A DNA stretch of 64,000 bases from an uncultured Hyphomicrobiales bacterium (GCA_943908365.1 CALTTH010000004.1:1-64000); one strand, 5' to 3'. Positions 1 through 8,563 are shown, numbered from the stretch's first letter. Notes: generated by a model not told the origin, from the letters alone. Translations and numbers: made by a program.

Positions 1-66
1 GACCCAGGCAATGCCGTCCCCTATCTCGACGGCGACGACGTCCGTCTTGCTGCTATTGTCGGTCAT
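1..66 (-). CDS. p-hydroxycinnamoyl-CoA hydratase/lyase, N-terminal fragment
   Basis: Only the first 22 codons lie in the window; the rest is beyond the left edge. The translated start (MTDNSSKTDVVAVEIGDGIAWV) matches the N-terminus typical of crotonase-family feruloyl-/p-coumaroyl-CoA hydratase-lyases, which convert hydroxycinnamoyl-CoA thioesters to the benzaldehyde plus acetyl-CoA. An AAAAGGAA ribosome site lies about ten bases before the ATG. It follows the vanillin dehydrogenase gene by 53 bp on the same strand, so the two are probably cotranscribed, and the aldehyde made here would be the substrate of that enzyme. The family call from so few residues leans on this context. Confidence 0.6.
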   Translation of the reverse strand, partial: MTDNSSKTDVVAVEIGDGIAWV

Positions 67-119
67 GAAATTGGTTTCCTTTTAAATAATTTGAAAGCGA
101 GCAGAGGCTCGATGTGGAA

Positions 120-1532
120 TCAGATCGGGAAGCGTCCGGCTTCGGTCTCGACCGTGATCCAGCGAAGCTCGGTAAATTCCGCAATGCCTGCCTTGCCGCC
201 AAAGCGTCCATAGCCCGAAGCCCCCACGCCACCGAAGGGCATCTGCGCTTCATCATGCACCGTCGGACCGTTGACATGGCAGATACCGGAGCGAATCTGC
301 CGGGCGACCTTCAGGCCGCGCGCCGCATCGCCGGTAAAGACTGCAGCCGAGAGGCCGTATTCGCTGTCATTGGCAATACGGATGGCGTCCGCCTCGTTCT
401 TCGCCCGGATGACCGCGACGACAGGCCCGAAGCTCTCCTCGGAATAGAGGCGCATTTGCTCTGTTACATCCGCGACGATATGGGCAGAAACAAGCACGCC
501 GTCCAACGCGCCCGCCGCGATCACCTTTGCGCCCTTGGCGACGGCATCGTCGATGAGCCCCTTCAGCTTCTCGGCGGTTTTGATATCCACAACAGCGCCC
601 AGCGGTGCCGCACCCTGGCGCGGATCGCCAGCGGTGAGCGTCCGCACCTTAGCGGCAAATTTTTCGAGGAAGGCGTCGGCCACAGCATCGACGACGATAA
701 TCCGTTCCGTCGACATGCAGATCTGGCCCTGATTGAAGAACGCGCCGAAGGCTGCTGCTTTGACGGTCTCGTCGAGATCCGCATCGTCCAACACCACAAG
801 CGGCGCCTTGCCACCGAGTTCCAGAACACAGGGCTTGAGATTTTGTGCCGCACGCATCGCGACAATGCGCCCGACGGCGGTAGAGCCGGTGAAGTTCACA
901 CGTCGGATAGCCGGATGATCGATAAGCGCGCCGACCACCTCGGCGGCATCCTGCGGCGCATTGGTGACAAGCTGAACAAGCCCCTCGGGTAATCCGGCCT
1001 CCGCCAGAGCCTCGACGATCAGGCCGTGGGTTCTCGGGCAAAGTTCACTTGCCTTGAACACCACGGCATTGCCGCAGGCGAGCGGCGTCGCCAGCGCACG
1101 CACACCGAGGATGACCGGCGCATTCCAGGGCGCGATGCCAAGCACGACGCCCGCTGGTTCGCGAATAGCCATGGCAAGACAGCCCGGCTTGTCGGAAGGG
1201 ATAACTTCGCCAGCAACTTGAGTGGTAAGTGACGCGGCCTCACGCAGCATCGACGCGGCAAGCATGACGTTAAAGCGCGCCCAGGCTTCAGTCGCACCGA
1301 TCTCAGCCATCATCGCCGCCACAAAGGCGTCGCCCTTTGCACTCACGGCATCGGCAGCTTTCAAAAGCGCAGCGCGGCGCGCATTCGGCCCCTGCGCGGC
1401 CCAGGCTGGCATGGCGCGAGCGGCCGCATCGACTGCAGCTCTCGCCTCATCAGGCGTTTGCGCCGGCGCTTCGCTCGCCACCTCGCCGCTGATCGGATTC
1501 ATGCGTCGAAACAAGTTCGATGTCGATGTCAT
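120..1532 (-). CDS. vdh: Vanillin/benzaldehyde dehydrogenase (NAD(P)+, ALDH superfamily)
   Basis: A 470-residue full-length aldehyde dehydrogenase that oxidises vanillin or p-hydroxybenzaldehyde to the acid in the cytoplasm. Visible ALDH landmarks are the PWN motif (Asn137), FTGS at 214-217 in the cofactor-binding region, the general base Glu238 in LELGG, and the catalytic Cys272 in the NQGQIC context. The start has a strong GGGAGGAG site six bases upstream. It is the first gene of a minus-strand unit with the hydroxycinnamoyl-CoA hydratase/lyase and is divergent from a MarR regulator, the usual arrangement of ferulate/p-coumarate loci. A salicylaldehyde- or benzaldehyde-type substrate is possible; the vanillin assignment comes from the neighbours. 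Confidence 0.82.
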   Translation of the reverse strand: MTSTSNLFRRMNPISGEVASEAPAQTPDEARAAVDAAARAMPAWAAQGPNARRAALLKAADAVSAKGDAFVAAMMAEIGATEAWARFNVMLAASMLREAASLTTQVAGEVIPSDKPGCLAMAIREPAGVVLGIAPWNAPVILGVRALATPLACGNAVVFKASELCPRTHGLIVEALAEAGLPEGLVQLVTNAPQDAAEVVGALIDHPAIRRVNFTGSTAVGRIVAMRAAQNLKPCVLELGGKAPLVVLDDADLDETVKAAAFGAFFNQGQICMSTERIIVVDAVADAFLEKFAAKVRTLTAGDPRQGAAPLGAVVDIKTAEKLKGLIDDAVAKGAKVIAAGALDGVLVSAHIVADVTEQMRLYSEESFGPVVAVIRAKNEADAIRIANDSEYGLSAAVFTGDAARGLKVARQIRSGICHVNGPTVHDEAQMPFGGVGASGYGRFGGKAGIAEFTELRWITVETEAGRFPI

Positions 1533-1574
1533 GGTTTCTCCTCCCTGGAGCGTTCAAGGCTCCCGACCTTAAAC

Positions 1575-1618
1575 ATTGCTATGTGAAATAGCGATTGACT
1601 GCTATATCCCATAGCGAT
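1575..1618. promoter_or_regulatory. Two tandem MarR operator-like inverted repeats
   Basis: Two copies of an imperfect inverted repeat lie between the divergent vdh and marR genes: ATTGCTAT-N5-ATAGCGAT at 1575-1595 and ACTGCTAT-N5-ATAGCGAT at 1598-1618. They share TGCTAT-N5-ATAGCGAT and their starts are 23 bp apart, about two helical turns. MarR repressors of hydroxycinnamate genes (CouR/FerR type) bind such sites in the shared promoter and release them on binding the CoA thioester. That this MarR protein binds here is inferred from position. Confidence 0.65.
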
Positions 1619-1666
1619 ATGAAACTGACAAGAGGCAATTTTTACGGTTTTAAAGAAGGGCGAAGC

Positions 1667-2119
1667 GTGAAGGCGAAGGTCCGGGACATTGTAGCGGTGA
1701 GAGCGCCTGTCATGGACGATCTCCTCGGTTACCATCTGCGTCGGGCCTCGATCCTCGATCTGGCGGGTTTTGCCGAGGCGCTGGGCGACGAGATAAAGCC
1801 CATTCCTTTCACGGTTCTATGCCTGATCGACGAGACGCCAGGTATCACTGCCGCTGAGATCGGCCGTCAGGCGCGGCTGCAGCGGGCCAATCTCGCACCA
1901 ATCCTTGCGCATTTCGACACTCAGGGATGGATTGAACGTCTCGCCGACGATGAGGACCAGCGCATCCAGCATCTGCACTTGAGTGAAACGGGTGCTGAGG
2001 CCGTCGCCGAATGGCGCGCTCGTGTCATGGCGCAGGAGGAACGCACATTCAGTGCGCTGACGCCAAGAGAACGCGAAGTGCTCCGCCAATTATTGTCGCG
2101 CATCTGGAAGGGCGCGTGA
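1667..2119 (+). CDS. MarR-family repressor of hydroxycinnamate catabolism
   Basis: A winged-helix MarR protein, about 150 residues from the GTG at 1667. An ATG at 1619 is in frame but directly abuts the second operator repeat and has no ribosome site, whereas AAGAAGGG precedes the GTG at normal spacing. The order is an N-terminal dimerisation helix, the wHTH with ITAAEIGRQARLQRANLAPI as recognition region, a wing containing DEDQR, and a C-terminal helix. It is divergent from vdh and the hydratase/lyase, which fits a CouR/FerR-type repressor responding to p-coumaroyl- or feruloyl-CoA. The family is clear; the ligand is inferred from the neighbours. Confidence 0.8.
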   Translation: MKAKVRDIVAVRAPVMDDLLGYHLRRASILDLAGFAEALGDEIKPIPFTVLCLIDETPGITAAEIGRQARLQRANLAPILAHFDTQGWIERLADDEDQRIQHLHLSETGAEAVAEWRARVMAQEERTFSALTPREREVLRQLLSRIWKGA

Positions 2120-2190
2120 CCCCATCCAAACGGGCGGAAAGCACGGTTACAGTTTAAGCCATCGCTTTCGAGCGGCGGCTTTAAAGGGAG

Positions 2191-2219
2191 CAAGCCCTCA
2201 TTCGGAGATGAAGGGCTTG
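2191..2219. terminator. Hairpin between marR and the MFS gene
   Basis: CAAGCCCT (2191-2198) and AGGGCTTG (2212-2219) form a perfect 8-bp stem with a 13-base loop. There is no T-run after it, so it may be a weak terminator for marR or part of the MFS-gene leader. The rest of 2120-2312 shows no gene. Confidence 0.35.
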
Positions 2220-2312
2220 GGAGGACTGCGGGAGACATCGCTGAGGCAGCGTCAGACGCAGGCCGAATGAAAGCGTGATTGCCGCTGAGGCGGCCTTTTG
2301 GAGGAGAATATC

Positions 2313-3539
2313 ATGATTAAAGCCACGCATGTTCATGCGGGGACGGGAACGCGCGCGCTGGTGCTTGTGTTTCTCGCCGCGATTATCGAAGGCTTCGACC
2401 TTCAGGCTGCGGGCGTTGCCGTGCCAAAACTTGTTTCCGCCTTTGGGCTCTCGCCATCACAGCTAGGCGTTTTCCTCTCATCTGCGACTTTCGGACTGGT
2501 GCTCGGCGCGCTGTGCGGCGGCGTGATCGCCGATCGCTTTGGACGGCGCAACGGCCTTGCCCTGTCGCTGGTCGTCTTCGGCCTGTTTTCGATCGGCACA
2601 GCTTTTTCCGATACGTTCGAACATCTCGTTGCAATGCGCTTTCTGACCGGCGTCGGCCTTGGCGGCGCGCTGCCCAATCTCATCGCCATCGCAGCTGTAT
2701 CCGTTGCACCCGAGCGGCGCGGCAGGGCAGTTGCGATCATGTATGCTGGCGTGCCGCTCGGTGGCGCTTTCGCCAGCCTCATCGCCCTGCTTGGTCTGCA
2801 TGACGACTGGGGCTCGATATTCCTGGTAGGCGGCATCTTGCCGTTGCTGCTGGCCCTGCCGCTCCAAATGATGATGGAACCGTTCCGCGTGACACGCGAT
2901 ACCAAGGCACCTGCGCGTCGTCGAGACGTGCTGATGGCGCCAGGTGCACTACCGCAGACGCTCATGCTCTGGGCTGCCTTCTTCTTCGGTCTGATCGTCG
3001 TCTATCTGCTCCTCAACTGGCTACCGCAGATCCTCGTTTCACTGGGCTTTGCTCGTGAAACCGCGTCGACGGTGCAGATCGTTTTCAATATCGGCGGGGC
3101 GGCCGGTGCGATCCTTGGCGGGCGACTGTTGGACGGCAACAGGCCTGCCTTTTCCGCAGCGCTCTGCTTTATCGGGCTGATGCTGGCGATCACGTCCCTT
3201 GCCATGTTGCCCGCGGGCAATGTCGCGGCGGCGCTCGCGGCAGGCACGTTTGTCGGCGCGACAGTCATCGGCGTACAGGCGCTGCTCTATGGTATCGCCC
3301 CACAATGCTATCCGAGCGAAGTGCGCGGCACCGGCGTCGGCCTTGCCGTTTCGGTCGGTCGGCTTGGCTCGATCGTCGGGCCTCTCGTCGCCGGCTGGCT
3401 CTTGGCAAGCGGCATGGGTCCGCAGCAACTTCTCTACACGCTGCTGCCCATCGCGGCCATCTGCGGCACTACCACCGTGATCCTCATCCTGCATCGTAAC
3501 GGGAAGACACGACAGGAAATGTCGAGAAGCCTGGGCTAG
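2313..3539 (+). CDS. MFS transporter, aromatic acid:H+ symporter (AAHS) type
   Basis: A 408-residue, 12-helix major facilitator superfamily inner-membrane carrier. The first helix carries EGFDLQ, resembling the acidic GFD motif of AAHS carriers such as PcaK, and the loop between helices 2 and 3 has DRFGRR. The ATG at 2313 has GGAGGAG just upstream and is preferred over an in-frame TTG at 2298. It lies downstream of the hydroxycinnamate regulator on the same strand and near quinate and protocatechuate genes, so uptake of a hydroxycinnamate, hydroxybenzoate or protocatechuate is likely. The exact substrate cannot be read from sequence. Confidence 0.78.
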   Translation: MIKATHVHAGTGTRALVLVFLAAIIEGFDLQAAGVAVPKLVSAFGLSPSQLGVFLSSATFGLVLGALCGGVIADRFGRRNGLALSLVVFGLFSIGTAFSDTFEHLVAMRFLTGVGLGGALPNLIAIAAVSVAPERRGRAVAIMYAGVPLGGAFASLIALLGLHDDWGSIFLVGGILPLLLALPLQMMMEPFRVTRDTKAPARRRDVLMAPGALPQTLMLWAAFFFGLIVVYLLLNWLPQILVSLGFARETASTVQIVFNIGGAAGAILGGRLLDGNRPAFSAALCFIGLMLAITSLAMLPAGNVAAALAAGTFVGATVIGVQALLYGIAPQCYPSEVRGTGVGLAVSVGRLGSIVGPLVAGWLLASGMGPQQLLYTLLPIAAICGTTTVILILHRNGKTRQEMSRSLG

Positions 3540-3785
3540 GCTTGAACGGATCGCAAACCTTGCCGCGTGGAGGTTAGCGTGCTTAGGCAAACAAAAAATA
3601 TCTTGCCTTGATGAGGAGCATGATCTCGCGAGAGATTTGCTCTTCATTGGCATTGCCGCACAGCATCGTCGATAGCACTGCCACGTCCAAGCGCTGTTCC
3701 ATGCTGCGATGCCGTTCTCTACCACCTCCGGTGCCATACACCGCCGCGGGCAACGCGGTGTCTGTGTGTTTGGGACAAAGGAGGA

Positions 3786-5723
3786 CTATAACTTCGGGAG
3801 GCCCTCCGGCCGCAGCAGCCGACGCTGGGCGGCAATCCGGAAGGGCGCGTTCATGGCGCCATAGCCGTTATAGGCGCCGCGTCGCTCGATGATTTCAAAG
3901 AAGAACCCTTCGCCGAAGGTGCGGCTATAGATCTGGAAATATTCGCCGTTTTCGTCGCGGTCGTAAAGGATACTGGCGGCACGCAGTGCATCGGAGAAAT
4001 CCGGTTCAAGACCGAAGCGCGCCTCGAGGTCATCGTAATAGTTTCGCGAGATCGGCAGCGCCTGAAATCCAGTGGCCTTTAGCGCCTCAGCAGTCGCAAA
4101 GATATCGTCACTCCCAAATGCGATGTGCTGGATGCTGGTGCCAAAGCCTTCTGCCAGGAATTTGCCGGCAAAGGTCTTGCGATTTTCAGCACCGTTCATG
4201 GTAAGGCGAAAAAGCGGCTGCGGCTCGCTTTCGATGGCCTGGCTTCGCACCAGCCCGCCCGGATCGACCACGTCGACCATTGGCGTGCGCCGGGTCGAGA
4301 AGATCGAGGTGTAGAATAAAAGCCACGTCAGCATCTCGTCGTAATGGGTTGTCTGGGCAAGATGGTCGATACGGGTGAGATGTGCTGTGGGCGACCCGCC
4401 CTCGTCGACCGAAGCCTCGAACTCGCTCTCCCAGATCCCGACAAGCGGCGCATTATCGTCGAGGAAGTAGATGACACCGTTGCCGACGCCCTGAATGCCA
4501 GGCACCGCGACTTCGCCGGGCTTCCGGGGCTCGGAAAAGACAGGCGCACCGAGTGCGCTCGCACGGGCAAGCGCTTGCTCTGCATTATCGACCTTGAGGC
4601 CGAAAGCGTAGGCATTGGTGCCATGCACGGCGTAGGAAGCGCCAGCAAAGCTATCGCCGGTCTCATCTGTATTGATCAGGATACGGATACCGCCCTGGGT
4701 ATAGAGATCGACAGCGCGGTTACGGTGCCGAGCGGTGCGTCGAAAGCCAAGCGTTCGCAGAAGTTCGGTGAGGGTCTGTTGTTCCTCGGGTGCCGAGGTG
4801 AACTCGACGAACTCTACCCCCTTCGCCTCGACGCGGTCCGGCATCGCGGGCATGGAAAGGCGGATATCGGGCTCGCGGCGGCGGACACGGTCCATCAGAT
4901 TGACGAGAGAACGATGCCCATCCTCGGCCAAGGCCCGCGCTGATCCGCCGCGGAACTGGTCGTTGAAGATTTCAAGGGAGAGCGGGCCGGTATAGCCGGT
5001 AGCCGCCACAGCGCGCATGAAATCGACGACAGGCAGATCACCCTCCCCCGGCATGTTGCGGAAGTGGCGGCTCCAGTAGAGCAGGTCCATGTCGAAGAGC
5101 GGCGCATCGGCAAGCTGCACGATGAAGATCTTGTCGCCGGGAATGGAGCGGATCGAATTGGGATCGATCTTGCGGGACAAGGTGTGGAAACTGTCCAGGA
5201 TGATGCCGACATTCGGGTGATCGGTCCGCCGCACGATTTCCCAGGCGTCGCGATGGTCGTTGATGTGGCGTCCCCAAGCCAGTGCTTCATAACCGACACG
5301 CACGCCATGTCGACGAGCCATCTCCCCAAGTTCGTGGAAATCAGCTGCCGCCCGGTCTATTCCACCGAGTGCGATTGGCGATACGTTCGAGCAAATCAGC
5401 ATAAGATCAGTGCCAAGCTCCTGCATGATCTCGAACTTGCGCTCCGCCCGCTCGAAGGCGCGACTGCGGTGAGGCTCCGGCATGCCTTCGAAATCGCGAA
5501 ACGGCTGGAAAAGCGTAATGTCCAGACCATGATCGCGCACGATGTTTGCCACCTCGCGTGGCGAGGCATCATAGGTCAGAAAGTCGTTCTCGAATATCTC
5601 GACGCCCTCAAAGCCAGCACGGGCAATCGCTGCCAGCTTTTCAGGAAACTCGCCGCTGATTGACACCGTCGCCATGGACGTGCGCATCATTACGCTTTGC
5701 TTGTCTGTCTGGTACCGGGCCAT
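3786..5723 (-). CDS. quiC: 3-dehydroshikimate dehydratase fused to an HPPD-like domain
   Basis: A 645-residue two-domain protein. Residues ~15-290 form a xylose-isomerase/AP-endonuclease-type TIM barrel of the kind that converts 3-dehydroshikimate to protocatechuate, with putative metal ligands in VGYEALAWG, IILDSFH and LEIFNDQ. Residues ~305-640 resemble 4-hydroxyphenylpyruvate dioxygenase, with the second VOC module keeping a His-His-Glu set in IDHLAQ, QHIAFG and FFFEII. This is the architecture of Pseudomonas QuiC1. The start at 5723 follows AAGGTAAGG. It is divergent from a TetR regulator; aroQ and aroE supply its substrate from quinate, and pcaHG consumes its product. In characterised homologues the C-terminal domain is not known to act on hydroxyphenylpyruvate. 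Confidence 0.85.
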   Translation of the reverse strand: MARYQTDKQSVMMRTSMATVSISGEFPEKLAAIARAGFEGVEIFENDFLTYDASPREVANIVRDHGLDITLFQPFRDFEGMPEPHRSRAFERAERKFEIMQELGTDLMLICSNVSPIALGGIDRAAADFHELGEMARRHGVRVGYEALAWGRHINDHRDAWEIVRRTDHPNVGIILDSFHTLSRKIDPNSIRSIPGDKIFIVQLADAPLFDMDLLYWSRHFRNMPGEGDLPVVDFMRAVAATGYTGPLSLEIFNDQFRGGSARALAEDGHRSLVNLMDRVRRREPDIRLSMPAMPDRVEAKGVEFVEFTSAPEEQQTLTELLRTLGFRRTARHRNRAVDLYTQGGIRILINTDETGDSFAGASYAVHGTNAYAFGLKVDNAEQALARASALGAPVFSEPRKPGEVAVPGIQGVGNGVIYFLDDNAPLVGIWESEFEASVDEGGSPTAHLTRIDHLAQTTHYDEMLTWLLFYTSIFSTRRTPMVDVVDPGGLVRSQAIESEPQPLFRLTMNGAENRKTFAGKFLAEGFGTSIQHIAFGSDDIFATAEALKATGFQALPISRNYYDDLEARFGLEPDFSDALRAASILYDRDENGEYFQIYSRTFGEGFFFEIIERRGAYNGYGAMNAPFRIAAQRRLLRPEGLPKL

Positions 5724-5745
5724 ATTGCCTTACCTTTCGTGTTTA

Positions 5746-5760
5746 TGTACGAGTTGGTTA
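5746..5760. promoter_or_regulatory. TetR operator-like site between quiC and tetR
   Basis: TGTACGAGTTGGTTA lies between divergent quiC and tetR. A near copy, TGTACCAGTTAGTTC, occurs at 9396-9410 in front of the ABC-aroE-aroQ operon; 12 of the 15 bases agree. Its presence at these two promoters and the adjacent TetR gene suggest it is the regulator's operator. This is inference from position and identity. Confidence 0.6.
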
Positions 5761-5805
5761 ATATGGAACGTGGAAAAACGCGGATGCAAAGCATCCGGGG
5801 GAAAC

Positions 5806-6501
5806 ATGACGAGCATCGCGACGACCACTGAGGGCAAGAAGGCGCGTCCGGCAAAGCGCGATCCGGAAGGCGTGCGGCGCGACATTCTGGCGGTCGCGAT
5901 GGAGGAATTTTCCCAGAACGGTCTTTCCGGGGCGCGGATAGACGAAATCGCAGCACGGACGAAGACGTCCAAACGCATGATCTATTATTATTTTGGCGAC
6001 AAGGAGGGCCTGTACCAGCACGTTCTGGAAGAGGCCTACAGCAAGGTGCGCGGCGGCGAAAGCGATCTGGCACTGGATCATCTCGACCCGATGGCCGCGC
6101 TCGACGCACTCTGTCGCTACACGTTCGAGCATCATCGCCGCAATCCCGCCTTCATCCGCATGGTCATGATCGAAAACATCCATCACGGCCGGCATGTGCA
6201 GATGTCGAAGACGATCCGAAGTCTCAACCGTCCCGCCATTGCCGCGCTCGAGGCGGTGCTGAAACGCGGACAGGAGAGCGGTGTTTTTCGTGAAGGGATA
6301 GAGGCCATGGAACTCCACTGGCAGATCAGCGCTCTTTCCTTCTTCAACGTCTCGAACGCTCCGACCTTCTCCTCCATATTCGGCGAAGACCTTTTCACGC
6401 CGCAGGCGCAGCAAAGGCTGTCTTGCCATGTGGCTGAAATGGTCCTGCGCTATGTGGTGCGGCCCGAACATATCGGCTCTATCGGGTCTGACGAGCGATA
6501 A
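5806..6501 (+). CDS. TetR-family regulator of quinate/shikimate genes
   Basis: A TetR/AcrR repressor of 231 residues from the ATG at 5806, which has GGGGGA immediately upstream; earlier in-frame starts would run through the quiC promoter. The N-terminal HTH is clear (ARIDEIAARTKTSKRMIYYY, then FGDKEGLY), followed by a helical ligand-binding domain. It is divergent from quiC, and its 3' end overlaps convergent aroQ by 23 bp. Two similar operator candidates flank the cluster, so it probably controls quiC, aroQ, aroE and the ABC genes in response to a shikimate-pathway or quinate-derived ligand. The ligand is unknown. Confidence 0.8.
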   Translation: MTSIATTTEGKKARPAKRDPEGVRRDILAVAMEEFSQNGLSGARIDEIAARTKTSKRMIYYYFGDKEGLYQHVLEEAYSKVRGGESDLALDHLDPMAALDALCRYTFEHHRRNPAFIRMVMIENIHHGRHVQMSKTIRSLNRPAIAALEAVLKRGQESGVFREGIEAMELHWQISALSFFNVSNAPTFSSIFGEDLFTPQAQQRLSCHVAEMVLRYVVRPEHIGSIGSDER

Positions 6502-6916
6502 GATGGCGAAGCGCCACGCAATAGCCGTCGATACCGAGACCCGCGATGACGCCATCGGCTCGCGTCGACACATAGGAGTGGTGGCGAAAGACCTCCCGCT
6601 TGTGAATGTTGGAAATATGGACCTCGATCACCGGCGCCTCATAGGCGTTCAGCGCATCAAGGACGGCAATCGACGTGTGGCTGAAAGCGCCGGGATTGAT
6701 AACGATGCCTGCGGCCTTGCCGCGTGCCTCGTGGATCCAGTCGACCAACTCGTATTCCCGATTGCTCTGGGCGAAGAAGAGTTCATGACCTGAAGCCGTT
6801 GCTACGTCGCGGCAGGCCGCTTCGACATCGGCAAGCGTCTCATGGCCGTAAATTTCCGGCTGGCGCTGCCCGAGAAGGTTGAGGTTTGGTCCGTTGAGAA
6901 CGAAAAACAGGCTCAT
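6479..6916 (-). CDS. aroQ: 3-dehydroquinate dehydratase, type II
   Basis: A 145-residue type II dehydroquinase, normal length, interconverting 3-dehydroquinate and 3-dehydroshikimate. Family signatures present are VLNGPNLNLLG, the catalytic Tyr23 in PEIYG, NPGAFSHTS, and the EVHISNIHKRE segment carrying the catalytic His. Its ATG overlaps the aroE stop by four bases (ATGA), so translation is coupled. Next to aroE, quiC and pca genes, its role is catabolic (quinate to dehydroshikimate) rather than aromatic amino-acid synthesis; a housekeeping copy would be expected elsewhere. Confidence 0.92.
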   Translation of the reverse strand: MSLFFVLNGPNLNLLGQRQPEIYGHETLADVEAACRDVATASGHELFFAQSNREYELVDWIHEARGKAAGIVINPGAFSHTSIAVLDALNAYEAPVIEVHISNIHKREVFRHHSYVSTRADGVIAGLGIDGYCVALRHLIARQTR

Positions 6917-7782
6917 GCGGCTGCCTCCGCTTGAAACATTTCAGCAAAATGCGCGCTCATCCGCTCCCCATCCGGCTCACGCTCGCAGAACAGCCGGAAT
7001 GCACCGACAGCTTGGAAAATCGCCATGCCACCGCCTGGCAGTGTCTGACAGCCCTTCGCCGCAGCGGTCTCGATCAGCCTGGTGATGAGCGGCATATAGA
7101 CGATATCCGCAACCCAGTGGCGCGGCATAATCAGATCGGGATCGACGGGGGTGCCGGGATGGGCCGGCATGCCAACGGGTGTCGCGTGGATGAGGCCATC
7201 AGCATCGCCCAGCACGGCTGCTGGCGTCTTGGCTGGCGCGGCCCTGCCCTCGCCGAAGCGAGCGCTGAGTTCGCGCGCAAGCCGTGCCGAACGGTCAGCG
7301 TCCTGGTCGAAAATATCGAGCCTGCCGATACTGAGTTTCAATGCGGCATGGGCAACCGCGACACCGGCGCCACCTGCACCGATCAGCAGCGCCCGATCGC
7401 GCCGGGCATCGGGCAGACCGCGCCGGAAGCTTTCATAAAAACCGTACCAGTCGGTATTGTGACCGATGCGCTTGCCGTCTTTGAAGACGACCGTGTTGAC
7501 CGCGCCCAACATGCGGGCATCCTCGGAAAGCTCGTCCAGATGGGCCATCACCGCCTGTTTGAACGGATGCGTGATGTTGGTCCCGGCGAAGCCGCGGGCT
7601 TCCAGCTCCGCGAGAAGGTCAGGCAGCGCGGTCTCCGGCACCTTGCGTGCGTTAATGTCCACCAGCTCGTAAGAATAGTCGAGGCCATGCGCGCGGCCCT
7701 CTCGCATGTGGAGCGCCGGCGATTTCGAAAGCTGGATATCGGCGCCGATAAGGCCGACCTGATAGGCGGTTCGTTCTGTCAT
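6913..7782 (-). CDS. aroE: Shikimate/quinate dehydrogenase
   Basis: A 289-residue AroE-family NAD(P)-dependent dehydrogenase. Recognisable are the substrate-binding KSPALHM, NITHPFK with the catalytic Lys, GAVNTVV, HNTDWYGF and the Rossmann GAGGAG loop. It would oxidise shikimate and perhaps quinate to the 3-dehydro acids, passing them to AroQ and QuiC. The gene lies 57 bp after the remnant ABC ATPase and overlaps aroQ by four bases, so all probably share one transcript. Quinate versus shikimate preference and NAD versus NADP use cannot be settled by eye. Confidence 0.88.
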   Translation of the reverse strand: MTERTAYQVGLIGADIQLSKSPALHMREGRAHGLDYSYELVDINARKVPETALPDLLAELEARGFAGTNITHPFKQAVMAHLDELSEDARMLGAVNTVVFKDGKRIGHNTDWYGFYESFRRGLPDARRDRALLIGAGGAGVAVAHAALKLSIGRLDIFDQDADRSARLARELSARFGEGRAAPAKTPAAVLGDADGLIHATPVGMPAHPGTPVDPDLIMPRHWVADIVYMPLITRLIETAAAKGCQTLPGGGMAIFQAVGAFRLFCEREPDGERMSAHFAEMFQAEAAA

Positions 7783-7838
7783 GGATCTGGACCGTTTATG
7801 CGGCGGAAAAGGCGCGGCGGGCTATCCCGCCGCTTGCT

Positions 7839-8224
7839 TCAGTGGTGCGCCAAGATTTCGCCAAGGAAAGTGCGCGTGCGCTGGTGTTTGGGATCGCGGA
7901 AGAATTCCTCCGGCGGCCCCTCCTCGATGATCTCGCCCGACGCCATGAAGACCACGCGATCCGCGACCTGGCGGGCAAATCCCATTTCGTGGGTCACGCA
8001 GATCATCGTCATACCGTCGCGGGCAAGGCCGATCATGGTGTCCAGCACTTCCTTGACCATTTCCGGATCGAGCGCCGAGGTCGGCTCGTCGAAGAGCATG
8101 GCCTTGGGCTCCATGCACAGCGCCCTCGCGATTGCCGCACGCTGCTGCTGGCCGCCGGAAAGCTGGGCGGGATACTTGTCGGCCTGATCGAGGATGCGCA
8201 CGCGAGCGAGATATCTGCGTGCGG
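7839..8224 (-). pseudogene. ABC transporter ATPase remnant (amino-acid type), N-terminus lost
   Basis: The reading frame gives only the C-terminal half, about 128 codons, of a polar-amino-acid-type ABC ATPase. It has the signature LSGGQQQR, Walker B with DEPTSALD, the switch His in CVTHEMG, and the usual tail. The first ~115-120 residues, including Walker A and the Q-loop, are missing. Upstream the frame joins permease sequence at about 8221-8227 with a frame change. A GTG at 8201 could start a fragment, but without Walker A it could not bind ATP normally. The simplest explanation is an internal deletion that also removed the permease C-terminus; an assembly error is the alternative. Confidence 0.8.
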
Positions 8225-8563
8225 TTTGGGAACAGCCTGTATGCCGCCGCGCCAGATTTCACCGAGAAAGGCGCTGGCATGCAGAGTGAAAGCAATGGCG
8301 ACTGCAATCCATGCGTCGATATTGAAGCCGAGCAGAGCCACGCCGTAATAGACCACGAAGAGCTGCATCAGAAGCGGCGTACCCTGGAAGACGGCGATGT
8401 AACCCGCGGTTGCCCGACGCATCGATGGGGCTTCGGCGGTGCGGGCCAAGGCCACGAGGAGCCCGAAGACACCACCGCCCGCAAAGCCTATCAATGTCAG
8501 CGCGATCGTCCACTTCAGGCCTTGCATGAGGAAGAACAGTTCGTTGGGACCTATGGTTGGCAT
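8225..8563 (-). pseudogene. ABC amino-acid-type permease, truncated by the same deletion
   Basis: The first 113 residues are a normal HisM/GlnP-like permease (GLKWTIALTL, FQGTPLLMQLF, FLGEIWRGGIQAVPK). Then the family sequence stops: after QAVPK the usual coupling-helix region and last transmembrane segments are absent, and the frame reads about 63 unrelated residues, antisense-phased to the ATPase, to a stop at 8033. Family members are about 215-230 residues. Because the coupling helix is lost, the product is unlikely to work with an ATPase. It starts 10 bp after the intact upstream permease gene. Confidence 0.8.

Noticed and set aside
114..992. Long open frame of 292 codons on the plus strand inside vdh
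   Set aside because: It is antisense to a clearly recognisable aldehyde dehydrogenase, has no ribosome site, and encodes no known fold; it reflects the codon bias of the opposite strand.
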